The notes beneath the pieces were generated by a model. The model was not told the DNA's origin. It ran no database searches and saw only the letters and a list, made by a program, of their open reading frames with translations. From positions 838,778-902,777 of the forward strand of contig CABFPE010000196.1 in NCBI GenBank assembly GCA_900660155.1: a stretch of DNA of 64,000 nucleotides, in the 5' to 3' direction. Shown here piece by piece: positions 1 through 11,409 of the stretch. Made by a program: the position numbers and the translations under genes. The stretch's first letter is position 1, and the number at the start of each line of letters is the position of its first letter. Source of the stretch: Hofstenia miamia. Lineage: Eukaryota > Xenacoelomorpha > Acoela > Hofsteniidae.

Positions 1-640
1 TGCTTAACTCTTTTGTGCTAAGTAACTTTAACTATTGTTGTTTTTTATTCCAAAATATCACATCAAATAATCGATCATCACTAGCAAAAATATTCAATTG
101 GGCAATAAGAACTCTGAATTATATTGATAAGCATAAATCAGTGAGCACGTTTATTAAAGGTGGCAATGTTCTTGCACCATTGTACTTTATCGAATATCAA
201 ACTCTTTGTATGATACACAAGTATGTACACAATTCAAAATCTACGCACTTTTTAAGCAATTATATCAAAACCAATGATAGAAACAACAATTTGCATAGTA
301 GTATTAATCGTCCAGATTCATTTTCATTTAAAGCTTCTAGATTATGGAATGACTTAAATCTCGAAATAAAACAGGAACAAAATTATAAACATTTTAGAAG
401 AAAAATTAAAAAAATTTTATTATCCAAACAATCACTTTTAGGAATATCAAACAAACTAAGCGCATGGACAGATTTCATTTAACATTAGAAATTTACGCGC
501 TTTAAGTAAGTGTGCATATTTTTGATTTTGTAAATATACATGTATAGTAGTTTGTAGTATTTGTTTTGTTTGTTTATTATAGCAATAAAATTTGCTTGAC
601 TCTTATTATTATAATTCATTACAAATAAGTTCATTTTCAT
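1..640 (+). mobile_element. LINE 3' end (APE-type, CR1/Jockey-like), cut by the window edge
   Basis: An open frame runs from the window edge to the stop at 480-482. It encodes the last ~157 residues of a non-LTR retrotransposon protein, past the reverse transcriptase core. The landmarks FNWAIRTLN, a RLWNDLNLE motif near residue 113 of the visible frame, and a basic tail (HFRRKIKK, LLSKQSLLG) align in order with the C-terminus of the long LINE at 52.3-55.1 kb (FNWCIKTLN, KLWNNLDYE, KFRKKLKQ, LLIKQYTLG). The 3' UTR ends near 640 with an AATAAA-like run and a TTATTATTA-rich tail; the 52.2-kb element ends in nearly the same words, so the two are sister copies. With no stop in this stretch the copy is fairly young. 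Whether it is full length lies outside the window. Confidence 0.8.
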
Positions 641-723
641 TCGACTTGTCTAAATCATAAAAAACATAAGTTTGCGGAATTTCTTTGAAAGTTAATTAGA
701 GTAGTACATTTTAATACGCTGAG

Positions 724-1132
724 CGCAACTATTTATTATTGGCTGAATTAGGAATTTTCAAATTGCTTCTCCTTCATATGCTTCGTGACAATATGAATGG
801 AACGGTCGATCTGGAGAATTATGAATTATTGTGTAATGTCTATCGTCATTCTGAAGGTAAGAATTATAACATATATTTTCTAAATTGCCAACATATTTGC
901 TTGACATATATATATATATGATGTGTGTAATTATAAATGTCTTTATCTATTTACTTAAATTATTGTAGTTTTTTGCTTTGCAATTTTCATGAATTAAAAA
1001 ATATTGGTTTCTGTAATTTAGTAGAGTGTCTTAATCTTCAGAATTTAAATGGTCAAATATTATCCGACATTGAAGAAGTGGAAGAGATTTTGAGGCCATA
1101 TTTTAAAACTGTGCATATATGAAGAATATAGT
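724..1132 (+). CDS. 3' end of an unrecognised host gene, two exons
   Basis: Two short coding blocks join in phase. The first runs to 856 and stops at a good donor (GAAG|GTAAG), leaving one base over. The second starts at 1022 after a pyrimidine-containing acceptor (TGTAATTTAG) with two bases to complete a Val codon. The joined C-terminus includes NYELLCNVYRHSE, then VECLNLQNLNGQILSD and an acidic stretch EEVEEILRP, ending FKTVHI before the stop at 1120-1122. AATAAA lies about 95 bases after the stop. The start of the first block at 724 is uncertain: a stop is in frame at 712-714, the only AG available (722-723) has a weak pyrimidine tract, and this could instead be a first exon. The composition is like a soluble protein, perhaps leucine-rich, but I do not recognise the family. 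Earlier exons would lie left of the LINE at 1-640. Confidence 0.45.
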
Positions 1133-1215
1133 TTATCGACCATATAAATTCTGTTTAATACAAAAATTACTACTGTAACATACGAAGGATAAATATAAAT
1201 GACTAAAAATATATA

Positions 1216-1221
1216 AATAAA
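1216..1221 (+). promoter_or_regulatory. Candidate polyadenylation signal
   Basis: AATAAA about 95 bases after the stop codon of the two-exon gene end at 724-1132. The hexamer is common by chance in DNA this AT-rich, so support comes only from its position. Confidence 0.3.
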
Positions 1222-1229
1222 AAAACGTA

Positions 1230-3950
1230 TTCAAATCTATTTTTAAGGTCATTTATCTTCATTTTAAAATTTTTCTTAAAATTTAGTCACGCCAATTTAA
1301 ATTAGTGTTATCTTTCTTTTTTCTTTTCTAAAAAGTGTTAGCTTCAACGACTGAATTACCAATTATATAATTCGTTACAGCTGCAATGTAGAAGTTTGGG
1401 TGGGGCTAGGAACATTTGAAGAACAAAGAGATTGAGAAATTACAACATCAATATTAGATAACAAAATTTTGTAAGCGAATAAAAGACAAATTTGCTGCTT
1501 TGATGTTTTTAAGGCAGCTCAGAACGCTTAAATTCTTTAATTAATACAGTAAACGATGATTAAATTTCAAAAGAACAACCCATAACCTAATTAAAACTAA
1601 TTGATTTTCAAACCATTTTGCATTAATTATCCGCATTTATGTCTAAGAGAGACCTAATTAATACAATTTAAACATCAAATTCATTACGAAATTTTCTAGA
1701 ATTTTTTTGAAAATAAGAGAATCATTATACTACAAAGATAAACCCACGCTCTTAATAGTAACTACTTAGAATTTATATACATGCATGCTAGTGGAAAAAG
1801 TTAACACAAATAATTAGAAAACTAATTCATTTTTTAGAATGTAGTTACTAATTAATACATTAAGTTTTTCAAAATTACGACTTCTGTTATTTTTTATTGT
1901 TCACATTTAATAAAAAAATCACTAAGGTAATAAATTTTTATATTAATGATATTGGAACTCCTTAGCAAAGCACCACGATTGAAGAAACATTTGAATATCA
2001 TTTTAAAATTAAAGTATTGCAATAACTCCTGTATAAGATTTCATCAATTGTTTGAGAACATTGTCAAATATTTAAAATATAATTTTATAATTCTGCAAGT
2101 AAAGATTTGATAAGGATATAAGCATCAAAAACAAAGCTAGCTATGGCTATCTATAATTAGAAATTAAAAAAACTAAGTTATACTTTAATGTGTAAATGAC
2201 TCTGTCGTGCAATAATAGCATGAAAAATGTGATAAAGTTTGTCAAATAAGCCTATTTGTGTTTGGAAAAAATACTCCAAAGCTAGTAGAATTTAATTTTT
2301 ACAGATTGTAAACTTTCAAAAATAATTTTGTTTTAAATAAGTGAATATCTAGTTTGAAATTTTATATTTGAATGCGAGGGCCTCATATTTTTAATGATTT
2401 TTCCAAAAATTTTCCTATAAAAAAGGTAATATGAAAAATTGAAGCAACCCAAACTTTTTCGCTGCAGTTATTCCAGTGGACATTGTACTAATATTTACAA
2501 TATTTTTTCCAAGTGAACTATTGAAATACATCTAAAAAAATTCTACTGCACATTAATATTTATAAATTTCTACCTAGGTAGACCATGGTAAATTTAATAA
2601 AGTCAAATTCTGTTCTAGAAAAAATATGATTTGAAAGAAACTATGACATAAATGTTTTGCATGTAATTCCTGATTTTGCAGGCAGATTTACAAAAGGTTA
2701 ATTTAAAACATACTTAGGCAATTATTTTCTTCAACGGTAATCGACAAAGAGCCAATCCCATGTTTACATCTGATAGTAATTCAGAGCACTCACTGAAGCA
2801 CATAATTGCCACACTTTTAGTTTTTCATTTTCTACTGAATTATACTAGATAGCAAAATTAAATTTAATTATAAAGAAACTTCAAAATATTACTCTTGCAT
2901 TGAAGTAGAGTTTATATGTAAATCTCTTTTGAATGGCTTCCTAATTCTGTTATCAATGAAGAGTAAGCTCAGACAACACATTAAATCTCATAAAGAATAT
3001 GTATTTAAAGCATAAATTTTATGAATAAAATTCGACAATAAAATTCAACACTGTGTATAAAAAAAATACACGTCTTACATATTAATGCAAGAGCTATTTT
3101 GTGAAGATGAGAAAATCTAAATGGATGCATTATAATGGTCCGTTTGCTGTTGTCTACAATTTAATTGGGTTAATAAGAGCGTTACATTTGCAAAATTTAA
3201 TTTTAAGATGCAGACAAATGCAAATGACCTTGTATTTGGCTAATTATTGTAACATCCTTGTACAAATCAACAAATATATCAACTGTTGCTAACTGGCAAT
3301 TTCCATTGTCAAAATTTAGAGAAGCTAGGCTAAATTTTATTGAGAAAATTTAACATCATGGAAATTATTTTTTCATATAGAGTTTATGAATTATGATATT
3401 TGAGCGTAAAATTTAAAAAAACCTGCGTTTAATGTTAAAAGATTAGGCTTATTTAGGTGAAATAGTTTGAAAAGTGGTAAAATTTAATTAAAAACTTTGC
3501 AAACTTATATGAATTTTTGTTTTCAAAATTATTGTTTAACACATTTTTTTATAAATACTTCAACTTGGATAAAACTTTATCAACAGCAGTTGAGATGATT
3601 TCTGCAAAAGTGTAGAAACATTTTGAATCATGCTAAGCCAATGTTCTCTATTCTAATTAGCTTAACTTCCAAGCAGGAGTTAACAAATTAAGAGCATTAT
3701 TATTCTTGTATAAAGTTTCAAATGAAATATTGGTACTTCGAATTTCAAAATTAGCCTACTACAATAAGCAATTGAGTAAGCAGGATTGGAACATCTCTCT
3801 GTCAGGCTTTCAACAAATGCTTTCCAAATATTTTGATTACTCAATTTTATCACGATTGAATTCCTGTGTGTATATATTTTTCAATATTAAGTAAGCAGGT
3901 ACTTTGGAATTATTATATAACCAAATTCCAACTAATTTCACTTCAAGATA
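1230..3950. other. AT-rich DNA with no supported gene
   Basis: No conserved coding block, RNA gene or clear repeat was seen. Short open frames (for example 3101-3292 and 3706-3894) have the low-complexity composition expected by chance. Confidence 0.5.
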
Positions 3951-3957
3951 ATGCTGA

Positions 3958-4240
3958 GCCAGGCCCGTAGCCACGCGATGTTAGGAGGGATCGAACCCCC
4001 TGGAAGGTCAGGCAACCCCTCCTAGACAACAAAGCTAAAACAAGAAACAGCATGTAAAAATAAAATTCTTTAAATTAATTGTGGTAACATTGTTACTAAT
4101 AATGAAATTCTAAGGTCTATTTTGCCTATATTTTCAAAAAATTGTCACGGGCCTTCATCCCTCTTTGGTCACTTACTTGATCACTATACTAGATGACCTC
4201 ACAAGTCAGAAAATCCATGTACGCCCATGGATGCAACAAA
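3958..4240. repeat. Possible MITE or SINE fragment with a CCCGTAGCC-type end
   Basis: A GC-rich pocket begins with AGGCCCGTAGCCACGC and contains GGGATCGAACCCCC, which read on the minus strand resembles a tRNA B-box. Ends of the form GGCCCGTAGC recur in many invertebrate short interspersed and DNA-transposon repeats. The far edge, near ACGCCCATGGATGC at about 4220, is not a clean inverted copy. Boundaries and class are unsure. Confidence 0.3.
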
Positions 4241-4724
4241 AATAAAATGGTGTACAGACTTTTTAGTTTATATTATAAAGAAAGTCGAAATTAACATCAA
4301 TGCCTCCTAAATGCCACCTAACTCAAATATGTACTTAGGTTTGAGTACAACAATGTACGTTTTATCCAACTTCAAAAAATCAATTTTATAATTTAAGGCT
4401 GAGGACTTAAACCTCATTGAATTAACTATACTTGGAGTTGAATTTGGTTTTGTAGTATAACATCAGATTGTAGATACAGTAGAACATTTTTCCAAAAGAA
4501 CTGCCCGAAGATTGACACAAATCAAATTAAATAGCCTCACGCCACTTCAATCACTTAATTTGAAATAATGAATATTGAAGATGATAAGGAACATTCTAGG
4601 TGCGTAAATTTGAACACAATTTGTGAAATTTGCTATTAATAATGCCTCCAAAGGAAATTAAGTGCAGGTAAATATTTAGCTATTGGAATTTACATTCCTG
4701 CAAACTTAATGACTGTTCAAGTCT

Positions 4725-4820
4725 ACCAACAGCAATGCTGTTAACAGCTGAAACCTGTTAAAGCAAACAGCAAACAAGTGCTGTTTAAAACAGCACATAA
4801 CATTTACCCATATTGGCATA
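4725..4820. repeat. Cluster of CTGTT/AACAG inverted words
   Basis: The words GCTGTTAACAGC, AACAGC and TGCTGTTT/AAACAGCA recur in both orientations over about 95 bases and could form several small hairpins. No element boundaries are visible. Confidence 0.35.
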
Positions 4821-4829
4821 TTATCTGTG

Positions 4830-6609
4830 CTGTTAACACACTATCAGTGTCCTTCCACCCCTCAACAGCCCATCAAAGACCCACAAGAATTCAGACCAGT
4901 GCTGTAATCATTGATAAAGATAATGCACACCGAAGTAGTCAACAAACACCATGATAGAGGGTGTTTGAATTTTAACGTATCTACTATATTTTATTTATGA
5001 ATACTCATGAATATTCATTTTTTATCGTGAGTCATTTCACAATTGCGTTGTGTGCTATGCGCCTTTATAACTTGCAAACGTCTCGCTCTTTATCAAACTC
5101 TGGAATGGATGATCAATTGTTCATTTGCTACAATTTTCAAACCATTTATAAAAGGCCCGGGTATTATAGATGATTTGTTTAGTGATACAAGCAGACGGCT
5201 TTTTTCCATTTTACTACTACTTTTATTCATGTTTATATTTGATTTTATGTTATATGTTTTGCAGATATGTTATTAATTATAAAATTCGCCTTAAAGTTCC
5301 GGTTGAGTAATTGTTTTTAATAGTTTTTTTCTTTAACTCTGTCTAAACAGTATGTTATTATTTCTTATTCCGTGCCGAACGGAAGAGGAGTCATGGTGGA
5401 ATTTCCCTACGTCAGGTTTTCAAAACTGACTTTGATTGGTTAAATTAAAAAATGTTCGAAAAACATTTAAAAACTTTTAAAAATTAAGTCTGGAAGTGTT
5501 TTTTTAGACTCTGTTTTTTCGATGTTTTTGCATGACAAAAACCGTCGAAAGAAACCCAGCGAATGTTCCTGCTCCTATCCATGCAATGTAAGTGCGCCCA
5601 GCGATTCAGAACTGTGATGAACTTATTTATGCTTACTGAAGAGCAGTGCAATACCATGGATAATCCTCCTAGCTTACGTCAGTTGTCTGCCATTGCTAGT
5701 TAAATATATGTAAAGCGTATGTGTATTTCAAAACTTTCTTTGTTATGCAAATTGAAAATTCTCAAAAATATCTACAATTGTAATATATTCTTCCATTCAT
5801 TAAAAGAAGACCAAGCCTGTTTCAAAATCCCTTGAACTCTGATAGAGCGCATATTTACAGAAAAAATATTTAAAAATGAGGTTTTCAATTGCCTTAAGGT
5901 ATTATATGCATTATTGAAATGCTTATTAACTTTTTTTTCAAAATTTAGAGCAGAAATGCTTCCAGACTATTATAATTATTTTTTCTAAGAGATGTCGCTA
6001 TAGTTTAAGAATTTTAGCTGCCTAGGGCTACGATAAAATTCTTTATAATTTTAGTCATATTTAAGTATACTGTTATATGGTTTTTGAATACAGTAATAAC
6101 TTTCCATTTTTAAATTTCATCCCAAACAGATATTTCCAAACTTAGCCTTTGTAGAATTTAAATAGGAAGTTGTGTTTTTCTGGAAGGTATAACACAAAAA
6201 CAATTTCCTCAAAGATTAAAGTATATTTTTTCAGATAATATGGTACTACAGTACCAGATAACATTAAAGTAGATAGTAGAATAAATGCGTCTAATTAGTT
6301 ACCTAATTTAAAACGTGATACAAAATTTAATATCTCATTAGTTTTAAACTTAAAGCACTAAGTACATAATTTATTATTAATTTTGATTAAAGTTTAGAAG
6401 CTTTTGTGCGCAAAATGGTATTCATTTTGTTACTGAAAAGTTCATGGATGTATATAAATTTATTAATTAGGCATACTAAATATATTGTTTGCAGCAAGGA
6501 AATAAATGTCTAGAATATCAGGAGAAAACAAAACAAATCCAATGTAATGTGATTTTGTGTGGTATTTTTAAAATGTCCATATTTTTCAGTAGTTTTCGTT
6601 TCCATTTAA

Positions 6610-6648
<39 letters not shown>

Positions 6649-8630
6649 TATGTATATATATAATTATTTATGTCGCTATATATGCCTAACAAATTATTCA
6701 TGTCGCTATGTACACTTTGTGAAATGTATATATGTTGATATGTACCAGCTAAACATGTTGTAGCTAAAAATGTAACGATAATAGGATTATCACGGACTCC
6801 TATTAGAAACCCTGTTTTAAAACAAAGATAAATTATATTGAAAATGGCATCATAAGTATAGCTCTATTATTTCTCAGCAATAATTCTGCCGGAGGTTGGC
6901 AAGCTATGAGTATATTGCACAGATATAATTTTAATAATTATAGCAATTAACGACTATCCATAGGTTATAAAGCACTCTTTTTCATATGTACGCTTTTTGA
7001 GCATTTTAGTAGGTACACTAAAACTAGTGATAGTAATCAGTTTGATTCCTACTAGCATAATCTTTCATTGTCTCCAACTGCCGAAATTGAAATTAATGTA
7101 CTGTAATGCGTTGAATTTCAATTGCTATCAAAACTGTTTTTTTACGATATTAGTTTTCATAAAGAAACCAAGTAGAAATTTTTTTATACCCATTTTTCTA
7201 ATTTGGCCAAAATACTATATTTGAATATTTGAAATTATTCTTATTTAAGTACGTATTGACTTGATTTTTGACAGAAACTTAGACAATTGAATTATTGAAT
7301 TTATCTTATTAAACAATTTTGTTTTGTAACTTTAAATTCAAAAAGACAAAACCTTATTAATTTGCACTTAACAATAAGCCCATTGTCCAAAAATTCATAA
7401 TTATATAAAATGAATTTTGTATTGTAGGCTTACGTAAGTGTTCTTCCTTCTGTGTAATGTTAATAGGAAGCTATAATATCGAATTTCAAGTGAAGTCTAT
7501 CTTTAACCAGCCATCAGGAAGCAATTATCTTCTTGCAATAAAAATTAATTTACAGAAGTGTTGAAATGCCGCAAATTTTGTCCTAGCTGCTTTGTTCATG
7601 TCATGGGTTTCCTGCAACGAAATTTATTAAACCGAAATTGCAAATAAAGGCAATAGCTGGGTTTTCAAAAATTGACCCAAAATTTGTGTTTAACCTAGGC
7701 AAATAAGAAATGAAATGTTATTAAGGTTTATTCATTTTGTGTAGCTGCCTGTCTTAAAGTAGGCAAGGCTTCGACTTGTTAATTATCTACAGGCTGATTT
7801 ATGCTTGCAAACTAGCACGCAGTCATTATACATTCTCATTTGAAAACATAAAACTATACATGTATTTAAGAAAAATGTATTCCCATTTTTAGAAAACGCT
7901 TTAAACCACAGCACTTAATTTCCATGAAATTGGCCTTAAAATGGATGTGTTCGTGTTAACCTGTATCTTTATGGAATCCCCAATGCGTTTAAAATGGTTT
8001 TAGAGGACATTTGCTTGTTATTATAGATTGAGTGGTGTGATGTGCGATTTAATTAAGTTAACTTCTATCATATTCCTCTAGAGATATATTATAACTAATG
8101 AATATTCACTCATTTGGTGCAAATTGAGTGAGCAACATCGCAATCATGGAATTGAGTGGCAATGAGTTTGCAAATGCCAACAACTTTTTGTAGTGACAAG
8201 CCACGATATATACTGAGAAGTTTTTATTCCCTTGTCAAAATTTTAAGTAAAATGTTAATTCAGTTTAATACGTAAATTTTCTATTGTTAAGAAATCGCAA
8301 ATCATTGAATGTTATGGATAACTTAAACTATTTAAAGAGATGGACATGCCTATTAGTTGCCTTTTTTAAATAAACGACATACATTTAGTAGTAAATAATT
8401 GTTTACATTTGTGAATGACAATTTTTGCGGTCTCATGTTCTATGTTGCCATACCTTAACCATTGGAAGGACATCTCAGTCTTGATTAAGTTAGTTATCAA
8501 AAGTGTGGCGAAGTCCTTCGAAATTCTACAAAATATTGAGGAACCCTAAAAATGCATTTCACGACGTAGTTTATAAAATGTAGCCAATCATAGTCAATTT
8601 GGAAAAGGCGACGGAGGGGGGGGCATTCCA
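4830..8630. other. AT-rich DNA with no supported gene
   Basis: It contains a (TA)n tract at about 6612-6664. The open frame at 5043-5276 has no recognisable motif and a hydrophobic low-complexity end, so it is not called. Confidence 0.5.
6612..6664. repeat. (TA)n microsatellite
   Basis: About 50 bases of nearly pure TA, with ATATATG and AAATA interruptions at its right side. Confidence 0.9.
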
Positions 8631-8669
8631 CCATACCTCGCTTGCAAATGCCACTTTGTGTGAGTATGA

Positions 8670-8912
8670 TTTCAAAATGCATTATTTATACATAAATAAG
8701 AATTAATTTAGAAATAGTTTGCAAAAATCTTAAAAGTCATTTCAAACCTCTTTGCATGTAAACTAATATACAAATACATAACAAAATAATTTTATATTTT
8801 AGAAATATTGTATTTCTTGCACATCAGGTCTAGAAACGGGTCAACCGGTAGGTCGAATCGTGTTGGGTTAACAATTAGCTGGGTCAAATCAACAAACCTT
8901 CTCGGCAGATCA
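8670..8912 (+). repeat. Dispersed repeat, copy 1 (pairs with 10348-10623)
   Basis: It starts TTTCAAAATGCATTATTTATAC and ends CTTCTCGGCAGATCA. It carries a GC-rich core, GAAACGGGTCAACCGGTAGG. The same words occur in the same order and orientation at 10.3 kb, with one copy holding an extra ~40 bases in the middle. No terminal inverted repeats or coding content were seen; weaker similarity runs ~30 bases further left. Confidence 0.75.
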
Positions 8913-10226
8913 AAATTCAGAATGCACATTGATTGCAATTGAACGCAGATATTTTAGATCAAATGACCACTTTCTACGTTAATTGGATTTGTCAATTATA
9001 TTTGTTAATTATATTAAATATGATACAAAATAATAAACAAAGAGACTTTTTTATTACTATAGCCTTTGTACGGAAGAGTTGGACCGGGTCAAGAAGAGTT
9101 TACTTGTTTCCAGGCTTGTTGCACATTAGAAATAGGGAAATAACTTCTAATATCTGAGTTCAAAAAAAAAATTCCAAACTTTATGTAGTGCAGGCTTTCA
9201 TAGCATTCATAGCATCTAGTGCAGTAGTTCCGATATATGTTGCTTTTGTGTTCAACTTCCTGCAGATTCTCTCCAAAATTGTATTCAGAGCCTTAATTTT
9301 GTACATACAAGACATTTAATTAGTACCTGCAGTTGACGTTTGACAGGGTTAAAGGAAATTCCTCCTGCAGAATCTCAAGGTACTTCTCCAAATTTTTAGA
9401 TTTCCATATACAAAAGTTGATCCAAAACATTTGTTATTCATTATTCATATTCCGAATAATTATGCGGTCCTCGTTATATAATCTTTCATTCAGTACCTTA
9501 GGATTATACCACAACCTACCAGTAAATTTATTAGTAAGCTGTGGTTATGCCCATAAGTGCAGCTTAAACCGTAACTGGAAGTAATTTAGGTTGCTCCCAA
9601 TCAATTGAAGTTAATAATAGAGCATCAAGATATAGCTAAAACTACTATATTTCGGGCAATTACGGTTCTTGAAAAAGTTGTGCCGCAAAGCACTACATTC
9701 AATGTGGCCCAAAGTCTTACATCATAATTATACCTCAAAGCGAAAACATTTTAGAACGTCATAGAAAAGTTTTATTGAATTAGAAAATCAAAGTAGTTTG
9801 TCATTTTGATGTCTCCGTTTAAGAGTGTTGAAAATACTGTCCCTATTATTCTCTTAGTGATAACACTTTTCGGCAGCATAAACGTCATGGTTATAGAGCA
9901 TATATTTGATATTTTCTTTTATGTTAAAAATTGAATAAATTTAGCTTGTAATCATTTAATTGATGTGTGACTTGTAGCAATTATTTTTCCAGTTGGACAG
10001 CATGGACTAACGAAATCACAAGGCAATCAAATTTTAAATCCTCGAAAAAGTGCACTCCAAATAATAAAACAATTCTTTCCTCACCAAGAAATTGTTTTTT
10101 AAGGCTACTCCCACTGAAAAATGGAAATTGTTTTCTTTGATGACAAGAAAGAAATTTTAACACGGGCATGTAGCACTGGATTGTTGCTTGGGTTCAGGGC
10201 AGTTCATGCATAAAATATGCTAACTA

Positions 10227-10229
<3 letters not shown>

Positions 10230-10257
<28 letters not shown>
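10230..10257. repeat. (TA)n microsatellite
   Basis: A pure TA run of 28 bases, about 90 bases left of the second copy of the dispersed repeat. Confidence 0.85.
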
Positions 10258-10260
<3 letters not shown>

Positions 10261-10347
10261 GCTAAATGTTTTTTAAAAAACTCAAAATGACTGTGTTTCT
10301 GAACATAAATCCTTGAAACTTGCGAGTGTTACTGTGTGCGAATAGCA

Positions 10348-10623
10348 TTTCAAAAAGCATTATTTATACATAAATAAGAATTAATTTAGCAATAGTTTGC
10401 AAAACTCTTTAAAGTCATCTCAAACCTCTTCGCATGCAAACTAATATACAAATTGCTTGTCTCCAAAGCTTTGAGATGCTTTTCAAAGGAAATCCATAAT
10501 AATCATATTTTTATAAAAAATATTACTTTGCACATCAGGTCTGCAAACGGGTCAACCGGTGGGTCGGATCGGGTTGAGTCAACAGTTAGCCGGTCGAATT
10601 AAAAAAACCTTCTCGGCAGATCA
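10348..10623 (+). repeat. Dispersed repeat, copy 2 (pairs with 8670-8912)
   Basis: A direct copy of the 8.7-kb repeat at roughly 80% identity by eye, sharing TTATACATAAATAAGAATTA, GCACATCAGGTCTG, GGGTCAACCGGT and CTTCTCGGCAGATCA. A further direct word pair, GACTGTGTTTCTGAACATAAAT near 10290 and GACTGCGTTTCCGAATATAAAT near 10640, flanks it, so the whole unit may be larger and internally repetitive. Confidence 0.75.
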
Positions 10624-10847
10624 GGCCAAGACTCGTGATGACTGCGTTTCCGAATATAAATTCTTGAAATTTTGCAGGGTAATGTCTCTTTATACTACTT
10701 ACCTTCATAGCAAATATATTAAAGTTTGAATGAGTGCTATGAGAGCAATGGCAAAAACTTTAGGTATTTTGGAGAAAAAGTGCGGGTCTGAAGAATAGAT
10801 GCTCATGAAGAGTTTTTAGTAGCTTTCGTAGTATGGGCTATGCAAGA

Positions 10848-11240
10848 TTAGAAATGACTACAGTGATTTCGTGGTTCACAACTACCTCGAGGAAGTGCAA
10901 ATATGAGACATGGATGATCAAACCATAACCAGGACTCCAATGTACTTCTGTATGTTGAGCAAAAAAATTGAAATCCTAAAATTTCTTTACGTTTTGATGC
11001 ATACTTATGCCAAAATAATAATAGTCTTGTAGACTTTGGAGTGCATCGCTTTCTTTTTGTCATAATTGAACAGTTTTTTTGGAAATGCAGTATACACATC
11101 TGTACCAAATAGGAATTAGCAGAAGTCTTGCATTTCTGTGTCAATGACATGACTTCTCCATGGAGCAGCACTTCTATTTCAACTCCATCCGACCTCCTGA
11201 AATTTTCTCTGGGGTCCCCAACACCCAAACTCAAATTATA
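10848..11240 (-). other. Open minus-strand stretch of unknown nature
   Basis: About 130 codons without a stop is long for DNA this AT-rich, and the composition (GVGDPRENFRRSDGVEIEV, then basic and Cys/Trp-containing segments) is less biased than chance frames nearby. I do not recognise it and no splice pair or neighbour supports it. It may be a decayed transposon gene or chance. Confidence 0.25.
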
Positions 11241-11290
11241 TATATGTATATTCATGCTAACTACTTTCCTCATATTTAAGTATTTTCATT

Positions 11291-11335
11291 TATATATATA
11301 TATATATATATATATTTAATGGATTATGATACAAT

Positions 11336-11384
<49 letters not shown>

Positions 11385-11404
11385 ATATATTATATAAATA
11401 TATG
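11291..11404. repeat. Compound (TA)n tract
   Basis: Two TA runs (11291-11316 and 11334-11404) separated by a short ATGGATTATGATACA spacer; the second has TATAAATA and TTATA interruptions. Confidence 0.85.
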
Positions 11405-11409
11405 TATTG

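Noticed and set aside
3970-4010. A minus-strand tRNA gene suggested by a B-box-like GGGTTCGATCCC
   Set aside because: No A-box, anticodon arm or acceptor stem could be fitted at the right spacing; a repeat fragment is more likely.
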